From Pseudomonadota bacterium (GTDB lineage Bacteria > Pseudomonadota > Gammaproteobacteria > Burkholderiales > Ferrovaceae): 64,000 nucleotides of DNA. Below the pieces are notes generated by a model. The model was given only the letters and a program-made list of their open reading frames with translations, was not told where the DNA came from and searched no databases. The stretch spans positions 1 through 64,000 of the forward strand of contig JAGWIJ010000003.1 of NCBI GenBank assembly GCA_028873535.1, in the 5' to 3' direction. Made by a program: the position numbers and the translations under genes. Below, piece after piece: positions 21,025-30,376 of the stretch. Numbering within the stretch: the first letter of the stretch is position 1; the number at the start of each line of letters is the position of its first letter.

Positions 21025-21681
21025 TCAGGCCGGCGCGTCCGGGGCGGACGCCCGTTGCCGAAGCTCCCGCGCCGGGTTGCCGGCCACGGTGGTGCCGGGC
21101 GCCACGTCGCGGATCACGCAGCTGCCGAGGCCGATCAGGCAGCCGTCGCCCAGGTGCAGGCCGTTCATGATGCTGCTGCCGCTGCCGACATAGCAGTTCT
21201 CGCCGATACGCGTGCCCCCTGCAACGGTCACGTTGGCGCCGATCAGCGACCAGTCCCCGACGGTCGCATCGTGGTGGACCACGCTGTTCGGCAGGATGCA
21301 GACATGGTCGCCGATCACGGCATTGCTGGTGATGACGGCGCCCGCCATGATCAGCACGTTGCGCCCCAGCCTGGCCAGCGGTGAAACCTGCGCGGCGGGA
21401 TGGATCACGGTCGCGAATCGCGCCGTTGCGAGCCCTAGTCCCTCGATCACCTGGCGCCGCGAACGGAAGCTGGTCGCGGAACCCGGCACCGCCAGTACCG
21501 AGGCGGCCGGGAACCCATCCAGCGCGCTGCGCGCGAACACCGGATGGCCGTAGGCGTCGACGCCTTGCTGCTCTGGCGCGTCGTGGATGAATCCGACCAT
21601 GCGCCATGCCGTGCCGAGGCAAGCCAGTGCCTCGACACCATTCCCGTTGCGCGGGAATATCAGGATTTCGCGTGCCTGCAT
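21025..21681 (-). CDS. NeuD/PglD-like sugar acetyltransferase (hexapeptide repeat)
   Basis: Left-handed beta-helix hexapeptides VIGDHVCILPNSVVHHDATVGDWSLIGANVTVAGGTRIGENCYVGSGS; GLGSCVIRDVAPGTTVAGNPAR. Confidence 0.85.
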   Translation of the reverse strand: MQAREILIFPRNGNGVEALACLGTAWRMVGFIHDAPEQQGVDAYGHPVFARSALDGFPAASVLAVPGSATSFRSRRQVIEGLGLATARFATVIHPAAQVSPLARLGRNVLIMAGAVITSNAVIGDHVCILPNSVVHHDATVGDWSLIGANVTVAGGTRIGENCYVGSGSSIMNGLHLGDGCLIGLGSCVIRDVAPGTTVAGNPARELRQRASAPDAPA

Positions 21682-21724
21682 GACGTGTCCGCCTGCTGTG
21701 CCGTCAGCCGATGTGCCAGCGCGC

Positions 21725-22828
21725 TCAGCGCGCCTGGGCCAGCGCGACCACGGCGGCGCCCACCGCAGCGGTCTGATCGGCTGTCAGCTCCGGGAACATG
21801 GGCAGCGACAGCACTTCGCCGGCCGCGGCCTCGGAGTGCGGGAAATCGCCGGCGCGATAGCCAAGATCCTCGTACGCAGGCAGCAGATGGACCGGAATCG
21901 GGTAGTGGATGCCGGTCTGAATGCCCCGGGCCTGCAGCGCCTCCTGCCAGGCCGCGCGCGCCTGGCTGCGGATCGCGTAGACATGGTAGACATGGCGCCG
22001 GTCAGGCATCGCCTCCGGCGCTTTCACCGCGGTATCCGCGAAAATCCCAGCATAGCGCGCGGCAGCGGCACGGCGTGCCTCGGTCCAGGCCTCGAGGTGA
22101 CGCAGCTTGACGCGCAGCACGGCGCCCTGCAGGCCTTCCAGACGGTAGTTGTAGCCCTTCAGGACGTGCTGGTACTTCTTCTCCGCGCCCCAGTCGCGCA
22201 GCATGCGCAAGGTGCGCAGGTAGTCGGTGTTGGCGGTGACCACCATCCCGCCTTCGCCGTAGGCGCCCAGGTTCTTGCCCGGGTAGAAGCTGAAACAGCC
22301 CATGTCGCCGATGCTTCCGGCTCGCCGGCCCTTGTACTCGGCGCCATGCGCCTGCGCTGCGTCCTCGATCACGGTCAGGCCGTGGCGTCGCGCGAATTCG
22401 AGAATGGGGTCCATGTCGGCCATCTGACCATACAGATGGACCGGAATGATGGCCTTGGTACGGCTGGTGAGGGCGCGTTCCAGGCCGGCAGGATCCATCG
22501 TGAAGCTGCGAGGATCGATGTCGACGAACACCGTACGCGCGCCGCTGTAGTGGATCGCGGCGACCGTCGCGACGAAGGTGAACGGGACCGTGATGACCTC
22601 GTCGCCAGGGCCGACGCCGGCGGCCAGCAGGGCCAGATGCAGGGCGCTGGTTCCGGAATTGACGCCGACGCCATGGGCACTCTGGCTGTATGCGGCGAAT
22701 TCCTCCTCGAAGGCGGCGACCTCGCTGCCCAGGGTGAACTGGCAACTGTCCAGGACTCCCTGGATGGCTGCATTGACTTCCTGCTTGATCGACGCGTACT
22801 GCGCCTTGAGATCGACGAACGGAATCAC
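21725..22828 (-). CDS. DegT/DnrJ/EryC1/StrS aminotransferase, WbpE/WlbC-like
   Basis: MIPFVDLKAQYASIKQEVNAAIQGVLDSCQFTLGSEVAAFEEEFAAYSQSAHGVGVNSGTSALHLALLAAGVGPGDEVITVPFTFVAT; GTG start overlapping upstream stop. Confidence 0.88.
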   Translation of the reverse strand: MIPFVDLKAQYASIKQEVNAAIQGVLDSCQFTLGSEVAAFEEEFAAYSQSAHGVGVNSGTSALHLALLAAGVGPGDEVITVPFTFVATVAAIHYSGARTVFVDIDPRSFTMDPAGLERALTSRTKAIIPVHLYGQMADMDPILEFARRHGLTVIEDAAQAHGAEYKGRRAGSIGDMGCFSFYPGKNLGAYGEGGMVVTANTDYLRTLRMLRDWGAEKKYQHVLKGYNYRLEGLQGAVLRVKLRHLEAWTEARRAAAARYAGIFADTAVKAPEAMPDRRHVYHVYAIRSQARAAWQEALQARGIQTGIHYPIPVHLLPAYEDLGYRAGDFPHSEAAAGEVLSLPMFPELTADQTAAVGAAVVALAQAR

Positions 22829-23856
22829 GGCCGGTTTTCCTCTGCATTGATGTTGATGGTCTCGCCGCGCTGGCGCATCGATTGCGTTGCGGCCTCGATC
22901 AGCGCGACCACGCGCGCACCGAGGCGCCCGTCGGTTTCAGGGACGGCCTTGCTGGCAATGCATTCGGCGAAATGCTGTCCGGCGCGGCGCAGCGCTTCCG
23001 TGCCATCGAGTTTCGGCGCCCACATGTCGCCCGTGCGATAGCCCACGCGCATCTCGTAGATCTGTTCGGGGTCGTCGGTCACGCTGACCCCTTTGTCGTA
23101 GATCTTGACCTTCTCGCTGGGTTCGAGGTCGTCGTAGGTGATCATCTTCTGGCTGCCGCCGATCAGGATCTGGCGCACCTTGACGGGTGCCAGCCAACTC
23201 ACGTTGGCGTGGGCGATCGTGCCCGAGGCATAGAACAGCGTGATGTACGCCAGATTCTCAGGTGTGCCGGGAAAGTGGTTGGTGCCGCTGGCAGAAACCG
23301 CAATCGGATGCTCACCGAGCAGATAATCCAGGATGGCAAAATCGTGGACTGCCAGATCGGATATCACATTGACATCTTTCTGAAACAGACCCAGGTTCAC
23401 GCGAATCGAATCGTAATAGTAGATCCGGCCCAGTTCGCCGCGCTTGATCAGTTCGCCGATTTTGCGTACTGCCCCGGTGTAGACAAAGGTGTGATCCACG
23501 AACAAGGTCAGGCCGCGCTGCTCGGCTTCGGTACAAAGCTGGCGCGCCTGTTCTGCTGTTTCGGTCATCGGCTTTTCCAGCCAGACATGCTTGCCGGCGC
23601 GCAATGCCGCCAACGCGATATCGAAATGCGTATTGACGGGGGTGGCAATGGCCACTGCATTGATGGATGGATCCGCGAGCAGGTCGTTAAAATCCGCCGA
23701 AACCTTTACTGCCGGAAAACGACGTTCCACGACGGCCAGCAGCTTGGGATTCTTGTCCACCACGCGGGCCAATGCAATACCCGGAATCTCGGCGAAGTTC
23801 CGCACCAGATTCGGTCCCCAATAACCATAACCGACAACACCGATATTGATCATCAT
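22825..23856 (-). CDS. Gfo/Idh/MocA oxidoreductase, WbpB/WlbA-like
   Basis: MMINIGVVGYGYWGPNLVRNFAEIPGIALARVVDKN; AVAIATPVNTHFDIALAALRAGKHVWLEKPMTETAEQA. Confidence 0.88.
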   Translation of the reverse strand: MMINIGVVGYGYWGPNLVRNFAEIPGIALARVVDKNPKLLAVVERRFPAVKVSADFNDLLADPSINAVAIATPVNTHFDIALAALRAGKHVWLEKPMTETAEQARQLCTEAEQRGLTLFVDHTFVYTGAVRKIGELIKRGELGRIYYYDSIRVNLGLFQKDVNVISDLAVHDFAILDYLLGEHPIAVSASGTNHFPGTPENLAYITLFYASGTIAHANVSWLAPVKVRQILIGGSQKMITYDDLEPSEKVKIYDKGVSVTDDPEQIYEMRVGYRTGDMWAPKLDGTEALRRAGQHFAECIASKAVPETDGRLGARVVALIEAATQSMRQRGETININAEENRP

Positions 23857-23953
23857 TGACTTCCTGAAAACGTTGTTCGATGGCTCTTGGTCCAGGCACG
23901 CAGAGCGGCCAACCGGAGCGCCTGCTCCAGCCGGCGTCACACGCGGCCGGGGG

Positions 23954-24436
23954 TCACTTGACGGGTTCGCGCGTGTCTCCGATCACCCTTGCGGGTACGC
24001 CGGCCACGATCGCAAACGCCGGAACGTCGCGCGTCACGACGGCGCCGGCACCCACCAGGGCGCCCTCGCCGATGGTCACGCCGGCAATGATCGTCGCGTT
24101 GGAACCGATCGAAGCGCGCCGCCGGACCAGCGTGGATTCGACCTGCCAGTCGGCTTCGGTCTGCAGGCTTCCATCCGGGTTGGTCGCACGGGGATGGAGG
24201 TCGTTGGTGAACATGACGCCGTGGCCCACGAACACTTCATCTTCAATGGTCACGCCTTCGCAGATGAAAGTGTGCGACGAGATCTTGCAGCGCACACCGA
24301 TGCACACGCCCTTCTGGATTTCCACGAAAGTCCCGATCTTGCTGTCCGCGCCAATCGAACAGCCGTAAAGATTGATCAGGTCGGGGTGGAAGATCTTGAC
24401 GCCATTTCCCAGTTCCACGCTATCGGCTATTGGCAT
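23954..24436 (-). CDS. Hexapeptide N-acetyltransferase, WbpD/WlbB-like
   Basis: KIGTFVEIQKGVCIGVRCKISSHTFICEGVTIEDEVFVGHGVMFTNDLHPRA; IIAGVTIGEGALVGAGAVVTRDVPAFAIVAGVPARVIG. Confidence 0.88.
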   Translation of the reverse strand: MPIADSVELGNGVKIFHPDLINLYGCSIGADSKIGTFVEIQKGVCIGVRCKISSHTFICEGVTIEDEVFVGHGVMFTNDLHPRATNPDGSLQTEADWQVESTLVRRRASIGSNATIIAGVTIGEGALVGAGAVVTRDVPAFAIVAGVPARVIGDTREPVK

Positions 24437-24930
24437 GACAGATTCTCATTCAATTGGACCGTATTCATTCCTGTTTCGTCGCCAGGCGCATCGACGTGAT
24501 CGATGATTGGTCTGAAGTCCATCCCAATATATACAAGGATGGTGCACCTGCAACATCGTGGCGACGTGGATATCGAAAAGTTCACAATGCTGACGTCCGT
24601 GAGGCTGGCATGGCGGCATGCTGCGATGTTAACGTCATGGCATGGCATCGCAACCGAGATCGGCTTCTGCTTTGAGTCCTCCTGGCCGTGACGCTTGCAG
24701 GTGTTGCTCAGGGAAACACTGTATTTGCAGTCCCGGGGGGCATGTATTTTCTGTTTGAAACGCACCCGATGCGAATGCAAATGCTGCTTGCTATAGTCTG
24801 GCATGGCAGCAGGTCCGGAAAAGCCTGTTACTACCGCCGAATCGCTTGCCGAGGTCAACGTCGGCCTTGAAACGAATTGTGCCAAGTACAGCAATGGTCG
24901 CCGCAGCTTACGCGGTGCAGGGAGCGGAAA

Positions 24931-27900
24931 ATGACAACGATATCCGATAAGTTTTGGCGCCAGTTGCTGCTGGGCCTGGTGGTGATGGCATGCTTCGGCC
25001 CCCTTCGGTCGTTCGCGTCATGCGCCGCTCCGGCCAACGCCATCGAGGCCGAGAACTGCCTGCCCGGCAACCCGTACACGCAGTGGGACATTCCCACGGC
25101 GGACATGGGTGACCCGACCATCCAGGGTTTCGCGACGGACATCAGCATCAACCAGGGCGGGACCATCAACTTCAAGGTCAACACGCCGGCATCCGCGTGG
25201 ACGCTGGACATCTACCGCCTGGGCTACTACGCGGGCCTGGGCGCGCGCAAGGTTGCATCGCTGGCGCCATCTGTCCGGCTTCCGCAGAGCCAGCCGGCGT
25301 GTCTGGTCGACCAGCCCACCTTGCTGACGGACTGCGGCAACTGGGCCGTGTCGGCTTCCTGGGTCGTGCCAGCCAATGCGACCTCGGGCGTCTACATCGG
25401 CAAGCTGACCCGGACCGACACCGGCGGCACCAGCCACATGATCTTCATCGTGCGCAATGACGCCAGCCATTCCGATGTGCTGTTCCAGACCTCCGACCCC
25501 AGCTGGCAGGCGTACAACCACTTCTCGCCCGATTTCTACGATTGCATGAACACGGCCAACTGCCGTGGCTACAAGCTCAGCTACAACCGTCCGTTCACGA
25601 CCCGCTCGGTGGAGCCTGAGACCTGGGTGTTCAACGCGGAATTCCCGATGATCAAGTGGCTCGAGGCGAACGGCTACGACGTGACCTACTTTGCGGGCGT
25701 CGACACCGACCGCAGCGGTGCCCTGCTCAAGAACCATAAGCTGGTGCTGTCCAACGGCCACGACGAGTACTGGTCCGGCGGCCAGCGCGCCAGTGTCGAG
25801 GCGGCGATCGCAGCGGGCGTGAACTTCGCTGCCTTCAGCGCCAATACCAGCTACTGGAAGACGCGCTGGGAAAGCGCGATCGACGGATCGGGATCGCCCT
25901 ACCGGACCCTGGTCTGCTACAAGGAGACCTGGGCCAACGCGCGCATTGATCCACTGGCTCCCGGCACCTGGACCGGCACCTGGCGCGATCCGCGCTTCAG
26001 CCCGTCTGGCGATGGCGGTCGTCCCGAAAACGCATTCCTCGGTTCACAAACCATCGTTGCCGGACCGAATCTCGGCGACCTGATCGTTCCGCAGGCAGAC
26101 GGCAAGCTGCGCTTCTGGCGCAATACCTCGGTGGCGCGCCTTGCCACAGGCCAGGCGGCAACCCTGTCGTCGGGCATCCTGTCTTCCGAGCTGGACAGCG
26201 ACGTCGACAACGGCCAGCGCCCCGCGGGCCTGATGCACCTGACGACCACCAACGTGACCTCGGATCAGGTCCTGCTGGACTTCGGCAACACGGTGGGAAC
26301 GCGCAGCATCGTCCACAACGCCACGCTCTATCGCAATGCCAGCGGCGCGCGCGTGTTCGCGTCGGGGTCCTACAACTGGGCATGGGGACTGGACGCCGAT
26401 CATGATCGCAGCAACCTGGGGGCGATCGTCGATCCCAACATGCAGCAGGCGACGGTCAACCTGTTCGCCGACATGGGTGTGCAGCCGCAGACCCTGCAGC
26501 CTGGCCTGGTCGCCGCCAGCGCGTCGACCGATGTCACGCCGCCCACTTCGCTGATCGTGAGCCCGGCGTCGGGCGCGATCCTCACCGGCGACGTGCCGGT
26601 CACGGTCACCGGCACGGCCTCCGACCTCGGCGGCGGGGTGGTCGCCGGGGTCGAGGTCTCGACCGACGGCGGATCGAGCTGGCATCCGGCCAGCGGTCGC
26701 GAGAGCTGGACCTACGCCTGGACGCCCACCATGGCCGGCAGCATCACGGTGCTGTCGCGCGCGGTCGACGACAGCGGCAACCTCGAAACCCCGGGGGCCG
26801 GTGCCAAGCTGACCGTCAGCGGCACGTCCTTCCTGAGCATCTTCCCGGTCAATGCCACGCCCGCCAATCCGGACGTCGGCGCTGACGCGTCGGTCGAACT
26901 CGGGGTCCGCTTCGTCGCCGACTACAACGGCTTCATCAAGGGCATCCGGTTCTACAAGGCGGCTGCCAACACCGGAACGCACATGGGCAATCTGTGGACC
27001 AGCAGCGGGACCTTGCTGGCCACGGCGACATTCAGCGCTGAGACAGCCTCCGGCTGGCAGCAGGTGCTGTTCGCGACACCCGTTGCGATCACTGCGGGCA
27101 CCACCTATGTGGCGTCCTACCATGCGGGCGCCGGACACTACAGCGGTGACGCCAACCGCTTCATCGGCAACGGTTTCGACAACGCGCCCCTGCATGCACT
27201 CGGTACCGACGCCACCGGCTCCAACGGTGTCTACACCTACGGCGCGAGCAGCCTCTTCCCGAGCCAGAGCTATTCCGGCACCAACTACTGGGTGGACGTC
27301 GTCTACAGTTCGACCGACATGCCGACCGCGCCGCTGGGCTCCATCGCCGTGACGCCGGCGACCGCCAGCGTCACGGCCGGCGGCGCAACGCAGCAGTTCA
27401 GTGCCACGGGCACGTTCACCGATGGCAGCACCCTGGACATTACGCAGAAGGTGAGCTGGGCGTCCTCCAATGTCGCGGCTGCCACCATCAGCAGCGCTGG
27501 TCTGGTCACGCCGGTCGCCACCGGGACGAGCAACATCACGGCCACCATGTCCGGCAAGACCGGCAGCGCCAGCCTCACGGTGCAGCCGGCAGCGCTGTCG
27601 ATCACGACCACGGCGCTGCCGGGCGGATCGGTGGCGGCGCCTTACACATCCGCGCTCGCCGCATCGGGTGGCACTGCGCCCTATAGCTGGTCGGTGTTTG
27701 CCGGTACGCTTCCGCCGGGACTGAGCCTGAATGCCGGCACGGGCGTGATTGCCGGAACGCCCACGGTGGTCGGCAGCACCAGCTTCACCGTGATGGCCAC
27801 CGACAGCAGTGCGGCCAAGGCTTCGATCACGCGCTCGCTCAGCATCACCATTGCCGCGCCGGCCGGGTCGGTGTGGCCTGCCACCGCGGTTCCGGCCACG

Positions 27901-29112
27901 CCGGATGCGGGTGCCGACGGGTCTGCAGAACTCGGCATGAAGTTCCGCTCCGACGTTGCCGGCTATATCAACGGGGTGCGCTTCTACAAGGCTGCCACCA
28001 ATACCGGCACCCACGTCGGCAACCTCTGGTCGCTGACGGGGACCCTGCTGGCCAGCGCGACCTTCACGGCCGAGACGGCCTCCGGCTGGCAACAGGTCAA
28101 TTTCGCCAAACCGGTCGCGATTGCCGCCAATACCGTGTACCTCGTCTCGTATCACGCCGTGGCAGGACACTACAGCTACGGCTCGGGCTACTTCACCGGC
28201 AAGGGTGTCGACAATCCGCCGCTGCATGCGCTGGCCGATGGTGTCTCGGGCGGCAACGGCGTCTACAGCTACGGCTCGGGCAGCGTCTTTCCCAGCCAGA
28301 CCTACGCAGCGAACAATTACTGGGTCGATGTGGCCTTTGGCACCAACCCGCCCGCCCTGACGTTCACGCCACCCACCCTGGCGACGGGCCTGACCGGCAT
28401 CGCCTACTCGGCGACCCTGTCGGCTGCGGGCGGCACGGCGCCCTACACCTGGAGCCTTGCCTCCGGCGCGCTGCCCGCCGGACTGAGCCTGAACGCCAGC
28501 ACCGGCGTGATCTCGGGTACGCCGACCGCCGCGGGCACTTTCGGCTTCAGCGTCAAGGTGGTCGATGCGTCGGCGAGCCCGCAAACGGTCACGGCAGCGT
28601 TGACGCTCACGGTCGCTGCCAGTGGCGGCGTCTCGCTGTGGCCCGGCACGACGGTCCCAGCTGTGGTCGACGTGGGCGCGGACAGTCCGGTTGAACTCGG
28701 GGTCAGGTTCAAGTCCGACTCCACCGGCCATATCGCCAGCATCCGCTTCTACAAGTCGGCCGCGAATACCGGCACGCACGTAGCCAACCTGTGGTCGAGC
28801 ACCGGGGCCCTGCTGGCCACGGCCACCTTCACCGGCGAGACCGCGTCAGGCTGGCAGCAGGTCAACTTCGCCACGCCGGTGGCAATCAGCGCAGGCGCCG
28901 TGTATGTCGCGTCCTACCACACCAACGTCGGCCACTATGCCGACAACAACGGCTACTTCAGTGGTGCGGGCTACGACAGCGCGCCCCTGCATGCACTGGC
29001 GGATGGCGTGTCGGGTGCCAACGGCGTGTACGCTTATGGCAGCAACAGCAGCTACCCGAGCTCCGGTTACCAGGGTTCGAACTACTGGATCGACGTGGTT
29101 TTCACGCCCTGA
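24931..29112 (+). CDS. Large secreted multidomain protein: N,N-dimethylformamidase large-subunit-like domain, Ig-like segment, BIG2-like and putative-Ig domains, three DUF4082-like repeats
   Basis: Hydrophobic leader; ETWVFNAEFPMIKWLEANGYDVTYFAGVDTDRSGALLKNHKLVLSNGHDEYWS; three repeats with GIRFYKAAANTGTH(M/V)GNLW...ASGWQQVxFATPVAI..YVASYH..GHY. Confidence 0.82.
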   Translation: MTTISDKFWRQLLLGLVVMACFGPLRSFASCAAPANAIEAENCLPGNPYTQWDIPTADMGDPTIQGFATDISINQGGTINFKVNTPASAWTLDIYRLGYYAGLGARKVASLAPSVRLPQSQPACLVDQPTLLTDCGNWAVSASWVVPANATSGVYIGKLTRTDTGGTSHMIFIVRNDASHSDVLFQTSDPSWQAYNHFSPDFYDCMNTANCRGYKLSYNRPFTTRSVEPETWVFNAEFPMIKWLEANGYDVTYFAGVDTDRSGALLKNHKLVLSNGHDEYWSGGQRASVEAAIAAGVNFAAFSANTSYWKTRWESAIDGSGSPYRTLVCYKETWANARIDPLAPGTWTGTWRDPRFSPSGDGGRPENAFLGSQTIVAGPNLGDLIVPQADGKLRFWRNTSVARLATGQAATLSSGILSSELDSDVDNGQRPAGLMHLTTTNVTSDQVLLDFGNTVGTRSIVHNATLYRNASGARVFASGSYNWAWGLDADHDRSNLGAIVDPNMQQATVNLFADMGVQPQTLQPGLVAASASTDVTPPTSLIVSPASGAILTGDVPVTVTGTASDLGGGVVAGVEVSTDGGSSWHPASGRESWTYAWTPTMAGSITVLSRAVDDSGNLETPGAGAKLTVSGTSFLSIFPVNATPANPDVGADASVELGVRFVADYNGFIKGIRFYKAAANTGTHMGNLWTSSGTLLATATFSAETASGWQQVLFATPVAITAGTTYVASYHAGAGHYSGDANRFIGNGFDNAPLHALGTDATGSNGVYTYGASSLFPSQSYSGTNYWVDVVYSSTDMPTAPLGSIAVTPATASVTAGGATQQFSATGTFTDGSTLDITQKVSWASSNVAAATISSAGLVTPVATGTSNITATMSGKTGSASLTVQPAALSITTTALPGGSVAAPYTSALAASGGTAPYSWSVFAGTLPPGLSLNAGTGVIAGTPTVVGSTSFTVMATDSSAAKASITRSLSITIAAPAGSVWPATAVPATPDAGADGSAELGMKFRSDVAGYINGVRFYKAATNTGTHVGNLWSLTGTLLASATFTAETASGWQQVNFAKPVAIAANTVYLVSYHAVAGHYSYGSGYFTGKGVDNPPLHALADGVSGGNGVYSYGSGSVFPSQTYAANNYWVDVAFGTNPPALTFTPPTLATGLTGIAYSATLSAAGGTAPYTWSLASGALPAGLSLNASTGVISGTPTAAGTFGFSVKVVDASASPQTVTAALTLTVAASGGVSLWPGTTVPAVVDVGADSPVELGVRFKSDSTGHIASIRFYKSAANTGTHVANLWSSTGALLATATFTGETASGWQQVNFATPVAISAGAVYVASYHTNVGHYADNNGYFSGAGYDSAPLHALADGVSGANGVYAYGSNSSYPSSGYQGSNYWIDVVFTP
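26836..27312 (+). repeat. DUF4082-like repeat copy 1 (coding)
   Basis: SIFPVNATPANPDVGADASVELGVRF...NYWVDVVYSS. Confidence 0.8.
27868..28341 (+). repeat. DUF4082-like repeat copy 2 (coding)
   Basis: SVWPATAVPATPDAGADGSAELGMKF...NYWVDVAFG. Confidence 0.8.
28632..29109 (+). repeat. DUF4082-like repeat copy 3 (coding, C-terminal)
   Basis: SLWPGTTVPAVVDVGADSPVELGVRF...NYWIDVVFTP. Confidence 0.8.
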
Positions 29113-29261
29113 AAGGGGCAGGCGGCCTGTCGGCAGTCAACCCGGATCCGGGCCAGGGGCGGCGCCGGGAGGGCTTCGCCCCTTTGCTTTGGCATGGTGC
29201 CGCACTGGAATCCTTGCGTGAACCGGCGCCGGGGCCTGGCCCGGTGGTCCGCGGTTGAAGC

Positions 29262-30368
29262 TCAGGCCAGGCGTGACGAGCCGGGCTTGCTCACAGCGGG
29301 TGCCACAGCCTCGTCGGCAACCGTCCCGGCTGGAGCGGGGGGCGTCGCGGCAGAGGCACCGGCCGCCAGCAGGTCGACACGGTTCTGCAGCGCGATCAGT
29401 GCGGACTCGAGCTCGGACACGCGGCGGACCAGCCTGGCCGGAGTGGAATCGCCACTGCGCGCATCGCCAGCGCCACGCGTGTTTCTGCTGCCGCCAGCGC
29501 CCGCCGCTGCGCCGGCGGCGGCATTCGCGGCCGGCGCAGCGTCATGCTGCTCGAGCCCGAATTCCTTCGACTGTTCCGCAGCCACTTCTTCCACGCTCGC
29601 AGACTCGATCTGGTGCACGTCCTCGAGGAATGCATACAGCATCAGGCGATTGCACAGCATGTTGATCTGGCGCGGAATCCCGCCAGTCGCCTGGTAGATC
29701 GCGGTGAAGGCGTCGGCACTGAATGCGGGATCGTCGTGCCAGCCTGCCGTGACCAGGCGGTGCTCGATGTACGCGCGCGTCTCACCCGCGTCCAGGGGCC
29801 CCAGATGACAGGATGCGATGACGCGCTGACGCAACTGCTCCATGTGCTCCGCCTGCATGGTGTCGCGGAACTCGGGCTGGCCAACGAGGAAGCTCTGCAA
29901 CAGGGACTTTTCGCCGATCTGGAAATTCGACACCATGCGCAGCTCTTCGAGGGCGCTGGCGCCCAGGTTCTGGGCCTCGTCCACCAGCAGCAGGGCACGT
30001 TTGCCCTGCGCCTGCTGCTCGGCCAGGAAGGCCTCGAGGCGTTGCAGGATCGTCGCCTTGCTGATCCGATCGGTGGTGAGTCCGAAGGCCGTCGCGATCA
30101 TGCGCAGCATGTCGTCGCCCCCTACCTGGGTGCTGACCAGTTGCGCCACCACCAGCTGCTCGGCATCGAGATGGCGGCGCAGGCTGCGGATCAAGGTGGT
30201 CTTGCCGGCGCCGACGTCACCGGTGACGACGATGAAGCCTTCGCCCTGGTTGACCCCGTATTTCAGGTAGGCGAGCGCGCGGTTGTGCACCTTGCTGCCG
30301 AAATAGAAGGCCGGGTCCGGCGTAAGCTGGAAGGGCTTGCTGTGCAGGCCGAAATGGCTCTCGTACAT
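29262..30368 (-). CDS. XrtA/PEP-CTERM-locus secretion ATPase (TIGR03015-like, ExeA-type AAA)
   Basis: MYESHFGLHSKPFQLTPDPAFYFGSKVHNRALAYLKYGVNQGEGFIVVTGDVGAGKTTLIRSL; LLLVDEAQNL. Confidence 0.92.
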   Translation of the reverse strand: MYESHFGLHSKPFQLTPDPAFYFGSKVHNRALAYLKYGVNQGEGFIVVTGDVGAGKTTLIRSLRRHLDAEQLVVAQLVSTQVGGDDMLRMIATAFGLTTDRISKATILQRLEAFLAEQQAQGKRALLLVDEAQNLGASALEELRMVSNFQIGEKSLLQSFLVGQPEFRDTMQAEHMEQLRQRVIASCHLGPLDAGETRAYIEHRLVTAGWHDDPAFSADAFTAIYQATGGIPRQINMLCNRLMLYAFLEDVHQIESASVEEVAAEQSKEFGLEQHDAAPAANAAAGAAAGAGGSRNTRGAGDARSGDSTPARLVRRVSELESALIALQNRVDLLAAGASAATPPAPAGTVADEAVAPAVSKPGSSRLA

Positions 30369-30376
30369 GGTGCAGT

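Noticed and set aside
24683-24699. Sigma54-like TGGCCGTGACGCTTGCA upstream of the DUF4082 protein
   Set aside because: GG-GC spacing is 11 nt rather than 10; sigma54 promoters are intolerant of spacing changes.
26044-28779. 911-aa minus-strand ORF
   Set aside because: Antisense to the DMFase-like/DUF4082 gene; biased R/G/A/D composition and no recognisable motif.
29113-29261. Possible terminator GAGGGCTTCGCCCCTTTGC between convergent genes
   Set aside because: Very short stem and no uninterrupted T tract.
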